A stretch of 64,000 bases of DNA from Pseudomonadota bacterium. Its GTDB lineage: Bacteria; Pseudomonadota; Gammaproteobacteria; Burkholderiales; Rhodocyclaceae. The stretch is taken from NCBI GenBank assembly GCA_018241685.1, contig JAFEDJ010000038.1:44668-108667 (forward strand), read 5' to 3'. Positions 25,918-33,974 of the stretch are shown in pieces (position 1 is the first letter of the stretch; the number at the start of each line of letters is the position of its first letter). Below the pieces are notes generated by a model, which had not been told where the DNA came from, did no database searches, and saw nothing but the letters and a program-made list of their open reading frames with translations. The translations under genes and the position numbers were made by a program.

Positions 25918-28044
25918 ATGCCCACGGGGATTGCGCGCCACCTGTTCCGCCGCATCCTCGCGGGCCTGCTCACCCTCCTGCTCGCCGGACTGGCCTGCCA
26001 GGCCGAAGCCGGCGAACTGAACCACGCCGACATCGCCCGCCGCTTTCCGCCCCCGCTGCACGTGGGCGAGAAGCTGCGCGACATTCCCGCCTGGCCGATC
26101 ACCTCGGAGCTGGAACCCGAGGCCGGCCCGGTCGCCTACGCTTTCGAATCCATCGACCTGGCGCCGATCCCCGGCTTCGAGGGCACCCCGCTGAACCTGC
26201 TGGTCAGCCTCGACCGCAAGGGCGGCTTCATGGACGTGGAGCTGATCCGCCAGCACGAGCCGGTCTTCCTGTCCGGCCTCGGCGAAGGCCCGCTGCGCGA
26301 CTTCCTGCTCCAGTACCGCAACAAGAGCCTCAAGCAGGAGATCACCGTCTCCAGCCTGTACGGCAACACCCGCAGCGGCGCCGGCAGCAAGCGCGTGGTG
26401 CTGGACGGCGTCAGCAAGGCCACCGCCTCGGTGCGCATCGTCAACCAGACCGTGCTCACTGCCGGACTGGCCGTGGCCCGAGCCCGCCTCGGCTTCGCCG
26501 CGCCGGCCAGCGACAAGGGGCCCGTCGCCGAAGTACGCACCGACGTCTATGAACGCCGCAGCTTTGCCGAACTGGTGAAGTCCGGCGCCATCGGCCGCCT
26601 GCATCTCAGCAACGCCGACGTGGAAAAGCAGTTCGCCGGCACGGACGGCGCCGGCGTGGATGCCGACGCACTGGCCCTGCCGGACGACACCTTCAGCGAC
26701 CTCTACGTCGCCTACCTCAACGCGCCGACCATCGGCCGGGCGATCCTCGGCGACGCGGGCCACGCCGACCTGCTGCGCCGCCTGGAGCCCGGTCAGCAGG
26801 CCTACTGGGTGGCCAGCGCGGGGCGTGACGCCTTCATCGACGACGGCTTCACCCGCGGCACCGTGCCGGCCCGGCTGGCCTTCAGCCAGGCCGGCGGCCC
26901 GGTGGAGCTGCGCGACCTGGACATCTCACCGCGCCCCCCTGCCGGCGCCCCACCCCTCAACGCCGCGTTGGTACTGCGCGTACCGCCGATGTCCGGCGTC
27001 GATCCAGCCGCGCCGGTACGCTTCGAACTGACCATCACCCGCGCCAAGGGCTCGATGCTGCCGATCCTCACCCAGCGCAGCGTGAACCTCGACTACCAGG
27101 CCCCGGAGGAACTGTTCTCCCGCCCACCCGCGCCGCTGCCCGACTGGCTGATCGCCTGGAAGGACCGGGCCATGGAGCTGGCCATCATCGCCGCCGCGCT
27201 GATCCTGCTGTCCGTGGTGCTCGCCCGCCCGCGCTGGATCTCCGTGTCGGCACGCCGGCTCAAGGTCTTCCGGCTGGCCTTCCTGGCCTTCACCCTCGGC
27301 TACATCGGCTGGTACGCGCAAGGCCAGCTGTCCATCGTGCAGATCACCGGTGCGATCAAGTCGGTGGCCGCCGGGGCCGGCCTCAAGAGCTTCCTGTACG
27401 ACCCGGTGAGCTTGCTGCTGATCGCCTTCACCGCGATCAGCTTCGTGGTGTGGGGCCGCGGCACCTTCTGTGGCTGGCTGTGCCCCTTCGGCGCGCTGCA
27501 GGAGTTCGCCGCGCTGCTGGCCCGCGCGCTGCGCCTGCCGCGGCTGCGGCTGCCGGCCGCCGTCGCCCGCGTCCTCGACCGGGGGCGCTACGCGATCCTC
27601 GCCGCGCTGGTGGCTGCCGCTGCCTTCGCCCCACGGCTGGCCGAGACCGGCGTCGAGGTGGAGCCCTTCAAGACCGCCATCACCGTCGGCTTCGACCGCA
27701 GCTGGCCCTTCGTCGCCTACGCGGTGCTGCTGCTGGTCCTTGGTGGGCTGTACTACAAGTTCTTCTGCCGCTACCTGTGCCCCCTCGGCGCAGCGATGAC
27801 CCTCGGCGGCAAGCTGCGCCTCCTCGACTGGCTGCCGCGCCGCCGGGAGTGCGGCCAGCCCTGCCAGACCTGCCGCCACCGCTGCGCCTACGACGCCATC
27901 GAGAAGTCCGGCGCGATCCGCTACGACGATTGTTTCCAGTGCCTCGACTGCGTCGGCATCTACCACGACGAGAAGCGCTGCGCGCCGATCATGCTGTACC
28001 GCAAGAAAGGCCTGCCCCCATCCGGCGAAACACATCGTCCTTGA
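25918..28044 (+). CDS. NosR/NirI-like membrane flavo-iron-sulfur protein
   Basis: A 708-residue protein built like NosR. It has a signal/first helix, a periplasmic FMN-binding domain (residues about 60-190; VSKAT near 162 is the likely covalent flavin site), and a large periplasmic insert. Five or six membrane helices follow from about residue 415, with two CxxxCP motifs on the cytoplasmic side (FCGWLCPFG, FCRYLCPLG). Two 4Fe-4S ferredoxin motifs close the protein (CGQPCQTCRHRC and CFQCLDCVGIYHDEKRC). NosR feeds electrons to nitrous oxide reductase, but no nos or nir genes are near. Here it more likely exchanges electrons between the quinol pool and a periplasmic partner of the quinoprotein system. 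It could also have regulatory roles. Confidence 0.85.
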   Translation: MPTGIARHLFRRILAGLLTLLLAGLACQAEAGELNHADIARRFPPPLHVGEKLRDIPAWPITSELEPEAGPVAYAFESIDLAPIPGFEGTPLNLLVSLDRKGGFMDVELIRQHEPVFLSGLGEGPLRDFLLQYRNKSLKQEITVSSLYGNTRSGAGSKRVVLDGVSKATASVRIVNQTVLTAGLAVARARLGFAAPASDKGPVAEVRTDVYERRSFAELVKSGAIGRLHLSNADVEKQFAGTDGAGVDADALALPDDTFSDLYVAYLNAPTIGRAILGDAGHADLLRRLEPGQQAYWVASAGRDAFIDDGFTRGTVPARLAFSQAGGPVELRDLDISPRPPAGAPPLNAALVLRVPPMSGVDPAAPVRFELTITRAKGSMLPILTQRSVNLDYQAPEELFSRPPAPLPDWLIAWKDRAMELAIIAAALILLSVVLARPRWISVSARRLKVFRLAFLAFTLGYIGWYAQGQLSIVQITGAIKSVAAGAGLKSFLYDPVSLLLIAFTAISFVVWGRGTFCGWLCPFGALQEFAALLARALRLPRLRLPAAVARVLDRGRYAILAALVAAAAFAPRLAETGVEVEPFKTAITVGFDRSWPFVAYAVLLLVLGGLYYKFFCRYLCPLGAAMTLGGKLRLLDWLPRRRECGQPCQTCRHRCAYDAIEKSGAIRYDDCFQCLDCVGIYHDEKRCAPIMLYRKKGLPPSGETHRP

Positions 28045-28140
28045 AACCGTCGGCACGATGCGTTCCTTTGATCTAGGACGCATCGCCGCCGCCCCAGGAG
28101 CGCACAATGGCGACTCTGCTCCTGTCATGACGGTGCCCGG

Positions 28141-29298
28141 ATGTTCCGCATAGCGCTGAAGATGCTCCTCGGTGATCGTGGCAAGTATTTCGGCATCATC
28201 ACCGGCATCGCCCTCGCCTCCCTGCTGATGATCCAGCAGCCGGGCATCCTGATCTCAATCTTTTCCCGTACCTACAGCTTCATCTCCGACGTCGCGTTGC
28301 CGGACATCTGGGTGATGGACCCGATGGTCAAGTACGTGGACGACTCCCAGCCCATGCTCGACACCGAGTTGTACCGGGTACGTGGCGTCAAGGGCGTGGA
28401 ATGGGCGGTGCCCCTCTACAAGGGCAATCAGCGGGTCCGGCTGGGCGACGGCCAGCTCGTCAGTTCGAACCTGATCGGCCTGGATGACGCCACCCTGATC
28501 GGCGGCCCCGCCGTCATGCTGAAGGGCCGGCTGGCCGACCTGCGCCTGCCCGACGCGGTGATCGTCGACGAGGCCGGCGCCACCGGCCGTCTCGCCAAGC
28601 CCGCCAGCCCCGGTAAAAAGACAGAGCCCCTGCAGGTCGGCGACATCCTCGAGATCAACGACAAGCGGGCCCGGGTCGTGGGCATCGCCCGCGCCGGCGC
28701 CACTTTCCAGTCCCAGCCGATCATCTACACCACCTACACGCGGGCCACCACCTATGCCCTGTCGGAGCGCAAGCTGCTCTCCTACATCCTCGTCAAGGCC
28801 AAGGCCGGCGAACCGCTTGCAAACGTGACGGAGCGCATCCGCCACGACACGGGCATGGCCGCCCGCAGCGCCGACGAGTTCAAGGACATGACCTTCCTGT
28901 ATATCCTCAACAACACGTCGATCCTCACCAACTTCGGCTTCGTGGTGATCGTCGGATTCATCGTCGGCGCTGCGGTGACCGGCCAGATCTTCTACAACTT
29001 CACCCTGGACAACCTGCGCTATTTCGCCGTCTTCAAGGCGATGGGGGCCACGGACCGCATGCTGCGCCGGATGATCCTGCTGCAGGCGCTGCTGGTCGGT
29101 TTCGTCGGATTCGGGCTGGGGGCCGGTGCCACGGCCGTGTTTGCCGCCATCACCCGCGAACGCCCGGGACTGTCGATGACGCTGAACTGGCAACTGCTCC
29201 TCGGCAGCAGCATCGCAGTGGCGGTCATCGTGCTATTCGCGGCGCTCATCAGCGTGCGCAAGGTGCTCAAACTCGAACCCGCGGTGGTGTTCAAATGA
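28141..29298 (+). CDS. ABC exporter permease (MacB/DevC-like)
   Basis: A 385-residue permease with one N-terminal helix (about residues 17-37), a large periplasmic domain (40-255) and three C-terminal helices with the FtsX/MacB core (GFVVIVGFIVGAAVTGQIFYN onward). The length and lack of an ATPase domain match DevC rather than MacB. It starts a four-gene exporter in which each gene overlaps the next by 4 bases. Substrate unknown; DevBCA-type systems export lipids or glycolipids. Confidence 0.87.
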   Translation: MFRIALKMLLGDRGKYFGIITGIALASLLMIQQPGILISIFSRTYSFISDVALPDIWVMDPMVKYVDDSQPMLDTELYRVRGVKGVEWAVPLYKGNQRVRLGDGQLVSSNLIGLDDATLIGGPAVMLKGRLADLRLPDAVIVDEAGATGRLAKPASPGKKTEPLQVGDILEINDKRARVVGIARAGATFQSQPIIYTTYTRATTYALSERKLLSYILVKAKAGEPLANVTERIRHDTGMAARSADEFKDMTFLYILNNTSILTNFGFVVIVGFIVGAAVTGQIFYNFTLDNLRYFAVFKAMGATDRMLRRMILLQALLVGFVGFGLGAGATAVFAAITRERPGLSMTLNWQLLLGSSIAVAVIVLFAALISVRKVLKLEPAVVFK

Positions 29299-30017
29299 AC
29301 GGGCCCACATCTGCCGTGCAATGCACGGGCATCGTCAAGCGATACGGCAGTGGGGAAGCCGAGGTGCTGGCCTTACGTGGCATCGATCTGGAAGTACGGA
29401 TGGGCGAGTTGCTGATGCTGGTCGGCCCCTCCGGTTGCGGCAAGACGACGCTGATCTCGGTCATCGCCGGCATCCTCGATCAGGACGACGGCGAATGCCT
29501 GTTGTTCGGGCAGGACATCACGCGCCTGCCGGCCACCGAGCGGACCCGCTACCGGGGCCAGGCCATCGGTTTCGTGTTCCAGTCCTTCAACCTGATCCCC
29601 ACCCTGACCGCCGCCGAGAACGTGGCGATCCCCTTGCTCATCAATGGCGTGCCCTTCGAAAGCGCAGTCGCGGAAGCCCGCGCCCGGCTGCGCGACGTAC
29701 AACTGGAAGGACGGGAGGACGCATTGCCCACCCAGCTTTCCGGTGGCCAGCAGCAGCGCGTCGCCATCGCCCGCGCCATCGTCCACCGGCCGCGCCTGGT
29801 GGTCTGCGACGAGCCAACCAGCGCCCTCGACGGTGAAACCGGACACAAGGTGATGCAGGTTCTCAAGGACGTGGCCGTCGGCAGTGACCGCGCACTGGTG
29901 ATCGTCACCCACGATGCCCGCATCTACGAATTCGCCGACCGCATCGCCCGCATGGAAGACGGCCGCATCGTCAGCGTGGAGCAGGCGGAGCGCGGAACCA
30001 CGGAGAACGCCCCATGA
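29295..30017 (+). CDS. ABC exporter ATPase (DevA/LolD-like)
   Basis: A 240-residue ATPase of the MacB/LolD/DevA class. Walker A GPSGCGKTT (residues 43-51), Q-loop VFQSFNLIPTLTAAENV, signature LSGGQQQR (about 150) and Walker B LVVCDEPTSALD are all intact, and the switch His is in VIVTHDARIYEFADR. It powers the permease encoded immediately upstream. Confidence 0.93.
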   Translation: MNGPTSAVQCTGIVKRYGSGEAEVLALRGIDLEVRMGELLMLVGPSGCGKTTLISVIAGILDQDDGECLLFGQDITRLPATERTRYRGQAIGFVFQSFNLIPTLTAAENVAIPLLINGVPFESAVAEARARLRDVQLEGREDALPTQLSGGQQQRVAIARAIVHRPRLVVCDEPTSALDGETGHKVMQVLKDVAVGSDRALVIVTHDARIYEFADRIARMEDGRIVSVEQAERGTTENAP

Positions 30018-30997
30018 AACTCAAGAACCGGATCCTCCCCGGTCTGGCTGCCTTGGGCCTGATCGTCGCCATCATCGTGGCCGTCCAGGCCGAACGCAGG
30101 CCCCCGCCCGCCCAACCGGTCGCCCAACCGGCCCAGGCACCGTTCAAGTCCTACATCGGCGGGGCCGGACTCGTGGAAGCGAGCAGCAACAACATCGATA
30201 TCGGCACCGGCGTGGCTGGCATCGTTCAGAAAGTGCTCGTCAAGGTCGGCGAGCACGTGGCAATCGGCACGCCGCTGTTCCAGATCGACGACCGGGACTT
30301 CCGGGCCGCGCTGCTCGTCAAGCAGGCCAACGTCGTCAAGGCCCGGGCGGCAGTCGAAGAGGCCAAGGCGACCCTTGAGGATGCCCGCTCCCAGTACGCG
30401 CTGGTGAGCAGCGCCGGAGATCAGCGCGCGGTGAGCCTGGACGACGTGCAGAAACGCCGCAATGCCGAACTGCTGGCCAAGGCAAGGCTGGAGAGCGCAC
30501 ATGCGGCGGTCACGGCCGCCGAAGCCGACGTCAAATCCACGCAGATCGAAATTGAGCGCCTGACGGTGCGTGCGCCTATCGACGGGGAGATCATGCAGGT
30601 GAACATCCGCCCCGGCGAATTTGCGCAGGCTGGCGTCCTCACCACCCCGCTCATCAAGATGGGCAATCTCGACCAGCTCTATGTCCGCGTCAATATCGAC
30701 GAGAACGACGCCTGGCGATTCAAGCCGCAGACCGCCGCAGCGGCCTCCCTGCGCGGCAACCGCGAATTGAAGACGCCGCTGAGCTTCGTCCGGGTCGAAC
30801 CCTACGTGACGCCCAAGCAGTCCCTTACCGGCGCCAGTACCGAGCGGGTCGATACCCGGGTGCTGCAGGTCCTCTACAGCTTCCCGCGCAATGCGCTGCC
30901 GGCCTTCGTGGGCCAGCAGATGGACGTGTTCATCGAGACACCGGAGATCGCCCCCGTAGCCCCCGCGGCAACACAGTCCGGCGGAGTTACGCGATGA
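30014..30997 (+). CDS. Membrane-fusion (HlyD/DevB-like) adaptor
   Basis: A 327-residue periplasmic adaptor with one N-terminal helix (about residues 9-24), a biotinyl-lipoyl half-motif (GIVQKVLVKVGEHVAIGTPLF), an alpha-hairpin coiled coil (about 95-180), the second half-motif RAPIDGEIMQVNIRPGEFAQ, and a beta-barrel domain. It would bridge the permease and the outer-membrane channel encoded on either side. Confidence 0.9.
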   Translation: MKLKNRILPGLAALGLIVAIIVAVQAERRPPPAQPVAQPAQAPFKSYIGGAGLVEASSNNIDIGTGVAGIVQKVLVKVGEHVAIGTPLFQIDDRDFRAALLVKQANVVKARAAVEEAKATLEDARSQYALVSSAGDQRAVSLDDVQKRRNAELLAKARLESAHAAVTAAEADVKSTQIEIERLTVRAPIDGEIMQVNIRPGEFAQAGVLTTPLIKMGNLDQLYVRVNIDENDAWRFKPQTAAAASLRGNRELKTPLSFVRVEPYVTPKQSLTGASTERVDTRVLQVLYSFPRNALPAFVGQQMDVFIETPEIAPVAPAATQSGGVTR

Positions 30998-32502
30998 CCT
31001 CCTATCGACACCGACGCCGGGGCATGGCCACGCCCCTGGCGATGCTGCTTGCGGCGAGCCTGTGCGGCTGCAGCGCCGTCGGACCGGATTATGTGCAGCC
31101 TGATCTGGGCGCACCACAGCAATGGTCCGCTGCGCAGGAGCCCCCATCCCCGGCCCCCGGTTTGGCGCAAAGCCGCTGGTGGCAGGCCTTCGGCGATCCC
31201 CTGCTGGATCGCCTGATCGACGAGGCCGACCGCGGCAGCCTCGATCTCGCTCAGGCCCAGGCCCGCGTACGACAGGCGCGGGCAGCCTGGCTGACGGCGG
31301 ACGCGGCACGCCTTCCGAACGTCAATGCCAGTGCCTCGGTCAACCGCAACGACAGTAGCAACAACACGGCGGCGGCAGCCCTCACGTCCAACAAGGGACC
31401 GACCAGCGTGTATCTGGCAGGCTTCGATGCCAGTTGGGAAGTCGACGTATTCGGCGGACTCCGCCGGGCCGAGGAAAGCGCCCGGGCGAGCCTCGAAGCA
31501 AGCGCCGCCAACCTGGATGCGACCCGTCTCAGCCTGCGCGGCGAGCTCGCCCGCAACTACATCGAGCTCCGGGCCAACCAGGCCCAGCTCGACATCGTCC
31601 GCGCCAACACCGAGAGCCAACGGCAAACCGTCGATGTCACCCGCGAACGCTATCGACTCGGCCTCACCAGCTATCTGGATGTCAGCCAGGCCGACGCCCA
31701 ACGCGCCACCACCGAGGCCAACATCCCCGTACTGACCGCTGCTATCGCCCAGTCCATCCATCGCCTGGGAATCCTGGTCGGCCGGGAGCCGGCGGCACTG
31801 AAGGCCGAACTGAGCACCTCCGCACCTCTGCCTGCCGACACGGGCCTCAGCGCCGTGGGCCTGCCCGCCGAACTACTGGCCCGTCGCCCCGACCTGCGGG
31901 CAGCGGAACGCAACCTGGCGGCCGCGTCGGCGGACATCGGCGTCGCCACCGCCAATCTGTACCCGAAATTCGACCTGACCCTGGGCCTCGGCCTGCAAAG
32001 CAACCAGGCATCCCGCTTCGCCGAACAATCGAGCCGCTATTGGTCCATCGTGCCCGGCCTGTCGCTGCCAGTCTTCAACGGGGGGCGGACGCAAGCGCAG
32101 ATCGCCAGCCGGCAAGCCATTTTCGACGAAGCCCTGGCCCGCTACCGGGCCGCCTACCACAGCGCGCTTGAAGACGTGGAGAACGCGCTGACCAACTACT
32201 ATGCAGAAAGATCACGGCAAGTCGCCCTCGCCGAAGCAGTCAGCGCCAACCTGCAGGCTGTCAGCCTGGCCAGGGATCGCTATCGGCGCGGCCTTACGAC
32301 CTTCCTCGACGTGCTCACGGCGGAAGGCTCGCTGTTCAATGCGCAACGCAACTTGAGCCAATCCCGGGCCAATCTGCTCACCGATCTGGTCGCGCTGCAC
32401 AAGGCTTTGGGCGGCGGATGGCGATCGACAGCAGACCCGCAGGCCGACAACACCGGGCCGGGCAGCCTTGCATCCGGCTTGCAGGCGTATCCAGCACGTT
32501 GA
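30994..32502 (+). CDS. Outer-membrane efflux lipoprotein (NodT/OprM family)
   Basis: A 502-residue outer-membrane channel. The lipobox LCGC puts the lipidated Cys near residue 26 after an N-terminal signal; CSAVGPDYVQP is the typical NodT/OprM start. Two OEP repeats are present, and RRPDLRAAERNLAAASADIGVA is diagnostic for the family. It closes the four-gene exporter and, unlike many DevBCA loci, supplies a dedicated channel. Confidence 0.92.
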   Translation: MTSYRHRRRGMATPLAMLLAASLCGCSAVGPDYVQPDLGAPQQWSAAQEPPSPAPGLAQSRWWQAFGDPLLDRLIDEADRGSLDLAQAQARVRQARAAWLTADAARLPNVNASASVNRNDSSNNTAAAALTSNKGPTSVYLAGFDASWEVDVFGGLRRAEESARASLEASAANLDATRLSLRGELARNYIELRANQAQLDIVRANTESQRQTVDVTRERYRLGLTSYLDVSQADAQRATTEANIPVLTAAIAQSIHRLGILVGREPAALKAELSTSAPLPADTGLSAVGLPAELLARRPDLRAAERNLAAASADIGVATANLYPKFDLTLGLGLQSNQASRFAEQSSRYWSIVPGLSLPVFNGGRTQAQIASRQAIFDEALARYRAAYHSALEDVENALTNYYAERSRQVALAEAVSANLQAVSLARDRYRRGLTTFLDVLTAEGSLFNAQRNLSQSRANLLTDLVALHKALGGGWRSTADPQADNTGPGSLASGLQAYPAR

Positions 32503-32624
32503 CGAGACTGCATGCCCTTCGGAATACTGCGTGGCTCAACACAAAACCGTTGTCTCTTGCGCTCGGACAGCACGATTCGCCTTGCCGCCCAGCTACACCA
32601 GCAGCCCATCAACAAGGAATCCCC

Positions 32625-33434
32625 ATGAAGTTTTCCCGCACCCTCCTCCCCCTCACCCTGATCGCCGGCCTGCTGGCCCAGGCCCCCGCCTTCGCCGCCG
32701 AGCCGGCCAAGGCCGCCGCCGGCAAGAACGTGGCCACGGTCAATGGCGTGGGCATTCCCCAGGGCGCCTACGACCTGCTGGCAGATCGTGCCAAAGCCCA
32801 GGGCGCCACCGACGGCCCGCAACTCACCAATGAGATCCGCGGCCGCCTGATCCAGACCGAACTGCTCAACCAGGCCGCCAAGAAGAAAGGCCTCGACCGC
32901 AAGCCCGACGTCGCCCTGCAGGCCGACCTGGCCCGCCACCAGATCATCGCCAATGCCTACGTGGCCGACTACGTGCAGAGCCATCCGGTCACCGAAGCCG
33001 CCGCCAAGGCCGAATACGACCGTCTGGTGGTCCAGACCGGCAACAAGGAATACAAGTCCCGCCACATCCTCGTGAAGGAAGAGAAGGAAGCCAAGGACAT
33101 CATCGAGCGCCTCAAGATGGGTGAGAAGTTCGACAAGCTGGCCAGCCTGTCCACCGATCCCGGTACCAAGGACAAGGGCGGCGACCTCGGCTGGACCGTG
33201 CCGAGCAGCTTCGTCGAGCCGTTTGCCAAGGCTCTCGCCGGCCTGACCCCGGGCACCTATACCCAGACGCCGGTGCAGACCCCCTTCGGCTATCACGTGA
33301 TCCAGCTCGACGAAATCCGTGATCTCAAGCTGCCCAGCTTCGAAGAAGCCAAGCCGCAGATCACCCAGCGCCTGCAGGGCCAGCTGGTGGAACAGCACCT
33401 CCAGGAACTGGCCAAGGCAGCCAAGATCAACTGA
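32625..33434 (+). CDS. Periplasmic parvulin-type peptidyl-prolyl isomerase
   Basis: A 269-residue PpiC/SurA-type isomerase with a signal peptide (cut near AFAAEP, residue about 25), a helical chaperone part (residues 40-130) and one parvulin domain (about 140-235: YKSRHILVKEEKEAK; GGDLGWTVPSSFVEPFAKAL; TPFGYHVIQLDE). It would help fold exported proteins. AAGGA precedes the ATG at 32625. It is a single-gene unit closed by a strong terminator and is abundant in related genomes beside varied genes. Confidence 0.9.
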   Translation: MKFSRTLLPLTLIAGLLAQAPAFAAEPAKAAAGKNVATVNGVGIPQGAYDLLADRAKAQGATDGPQLTNEIRGRLIQTELLNQAAKKKGLDRKPDVALQADLARHQIIANAYVADYVQSHPVTEAAAKAEYDRLVVQTGNKEYKSRHILVKEEKEAKDIIERLKMGEKFDKLASLSTDPGTKDKGGDLGWTVPSSFVEPFAKALAGLTPGTYTQTPVQTPFGYHVIQLDEIRDLKLPSFEEAKPQITQRLQGQLVEQHLQELAKAAKIN

Positions 33435-33457
33435 TCCAGGCATAGCCTCATCAGCCC

Positions 33458-33493
33458 AAAAACAAGGGGAGCCAGACGGCTCCCCTTGTTTTT
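33458..33493 (+). terminator. Rho-independent terminator after the isomerase gene
   Basis: A long stem (AACAAGGGGAGCC with GGCTCCCCTTGTT) with a 4-base loop, preceded by A residues and followed by a T run. It lies 24 bases after the stop codon and is suited to both directions. Confidence 0.93.
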
Positions 33494-33540
33494 CCGGCAA
33501 CGCCGGCTGGCATCCGGCTGAAGTATTGTTCGCGACGCCA

Positions 33541-33590
33541 GCGATCCGTGCGAACGGGATCGCCCACAGGATCCCGTTCGCACGGATCGC
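33541..33590. repeat. Perfect 21-bp inverted repeat
   Basis: Two arms of 21 bases, 33541-33561 and 33570-33590, are exact reverse complements around the 8-base loop GCCCACAG. There is no T run on either side. It sits between the terminator of the isomerase and the stop of the minus-strand transporter gene. It could act as an RNA hairpin at the 3' end of that minus-strand unit, or be a mobile palindrome of REP type. Confidence 0.9.
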
Positions 33591-33608
33591 TAGGTCAGCA
33601 TCCCGATA

Positions 33609-33974
33609 TCAACTCCGTCCCACCAGGAATACACCTGCGCAGATCAAGGCAACGCCGATCATGCGCAGCCCCCCAACCTGCTCCCCAAGCAGAATGCCTA
33701 CCGCAGCGGTCCCGGCAAACCCCAGCCCGACGAGGGGATAAGCCTTGCTGACATCCCATTTCGACAAAACCCCCAGCCAGACGACCGCCCCTAGCCCGTA
33801 GCACAGAAAGCCAGCCAGCACGTAGCTGTTCGTGAAGACGGACAACAGAGCACGCAACGTGTAGGGCTGCCCCATGGCTTCGCGAACACCTTCGCTGGAC
33901 ATGCCTGCCTTCAAGGAAAACTGGGCCGCAACCGAAAGCCCGATACTGACAATCGCAAGAATGAGCGTGTTCAT
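33609..33974 (-). CDS. SMR/EamA-like small multidrug-type transporter
   Basis: A 121-residue protein with four hydrophobic helices, the size and shape of small multidrug resistance-type or ArnE/ArnF-like flippase subunits (YPLVGLGFAGTAAVGILLGEQ is typical of the third helix). The start overlaps the stop of the upstream HAD-UbiA gene by 4 bases, so the two act together. Given that partner, flipping of a polyprenyl-linked sugar across the inner membrane is more likely than drug export. Confidence 0.75.
   Translation of the reverse strand: MNTLILAIVSIGLSVAAQFSLKAGMSSEGVREAMGQPYTLRALLSVFTNSYVLAGFLCYGLGAVVWLGVLSKWDVSKAYPLVGLGFAGTAAVGILLGEQVGGLRMIGVALICAGVFLVGRS

Noticed and set aside
25918..28044. 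NosR-like gene as a sign of nitrous oxide respiration
   Set aside because: No nosZ, nosD, nosF or nosY nearby, and the gene is embedded in a quinoprotein operon, so a denitrification role is not supported here.
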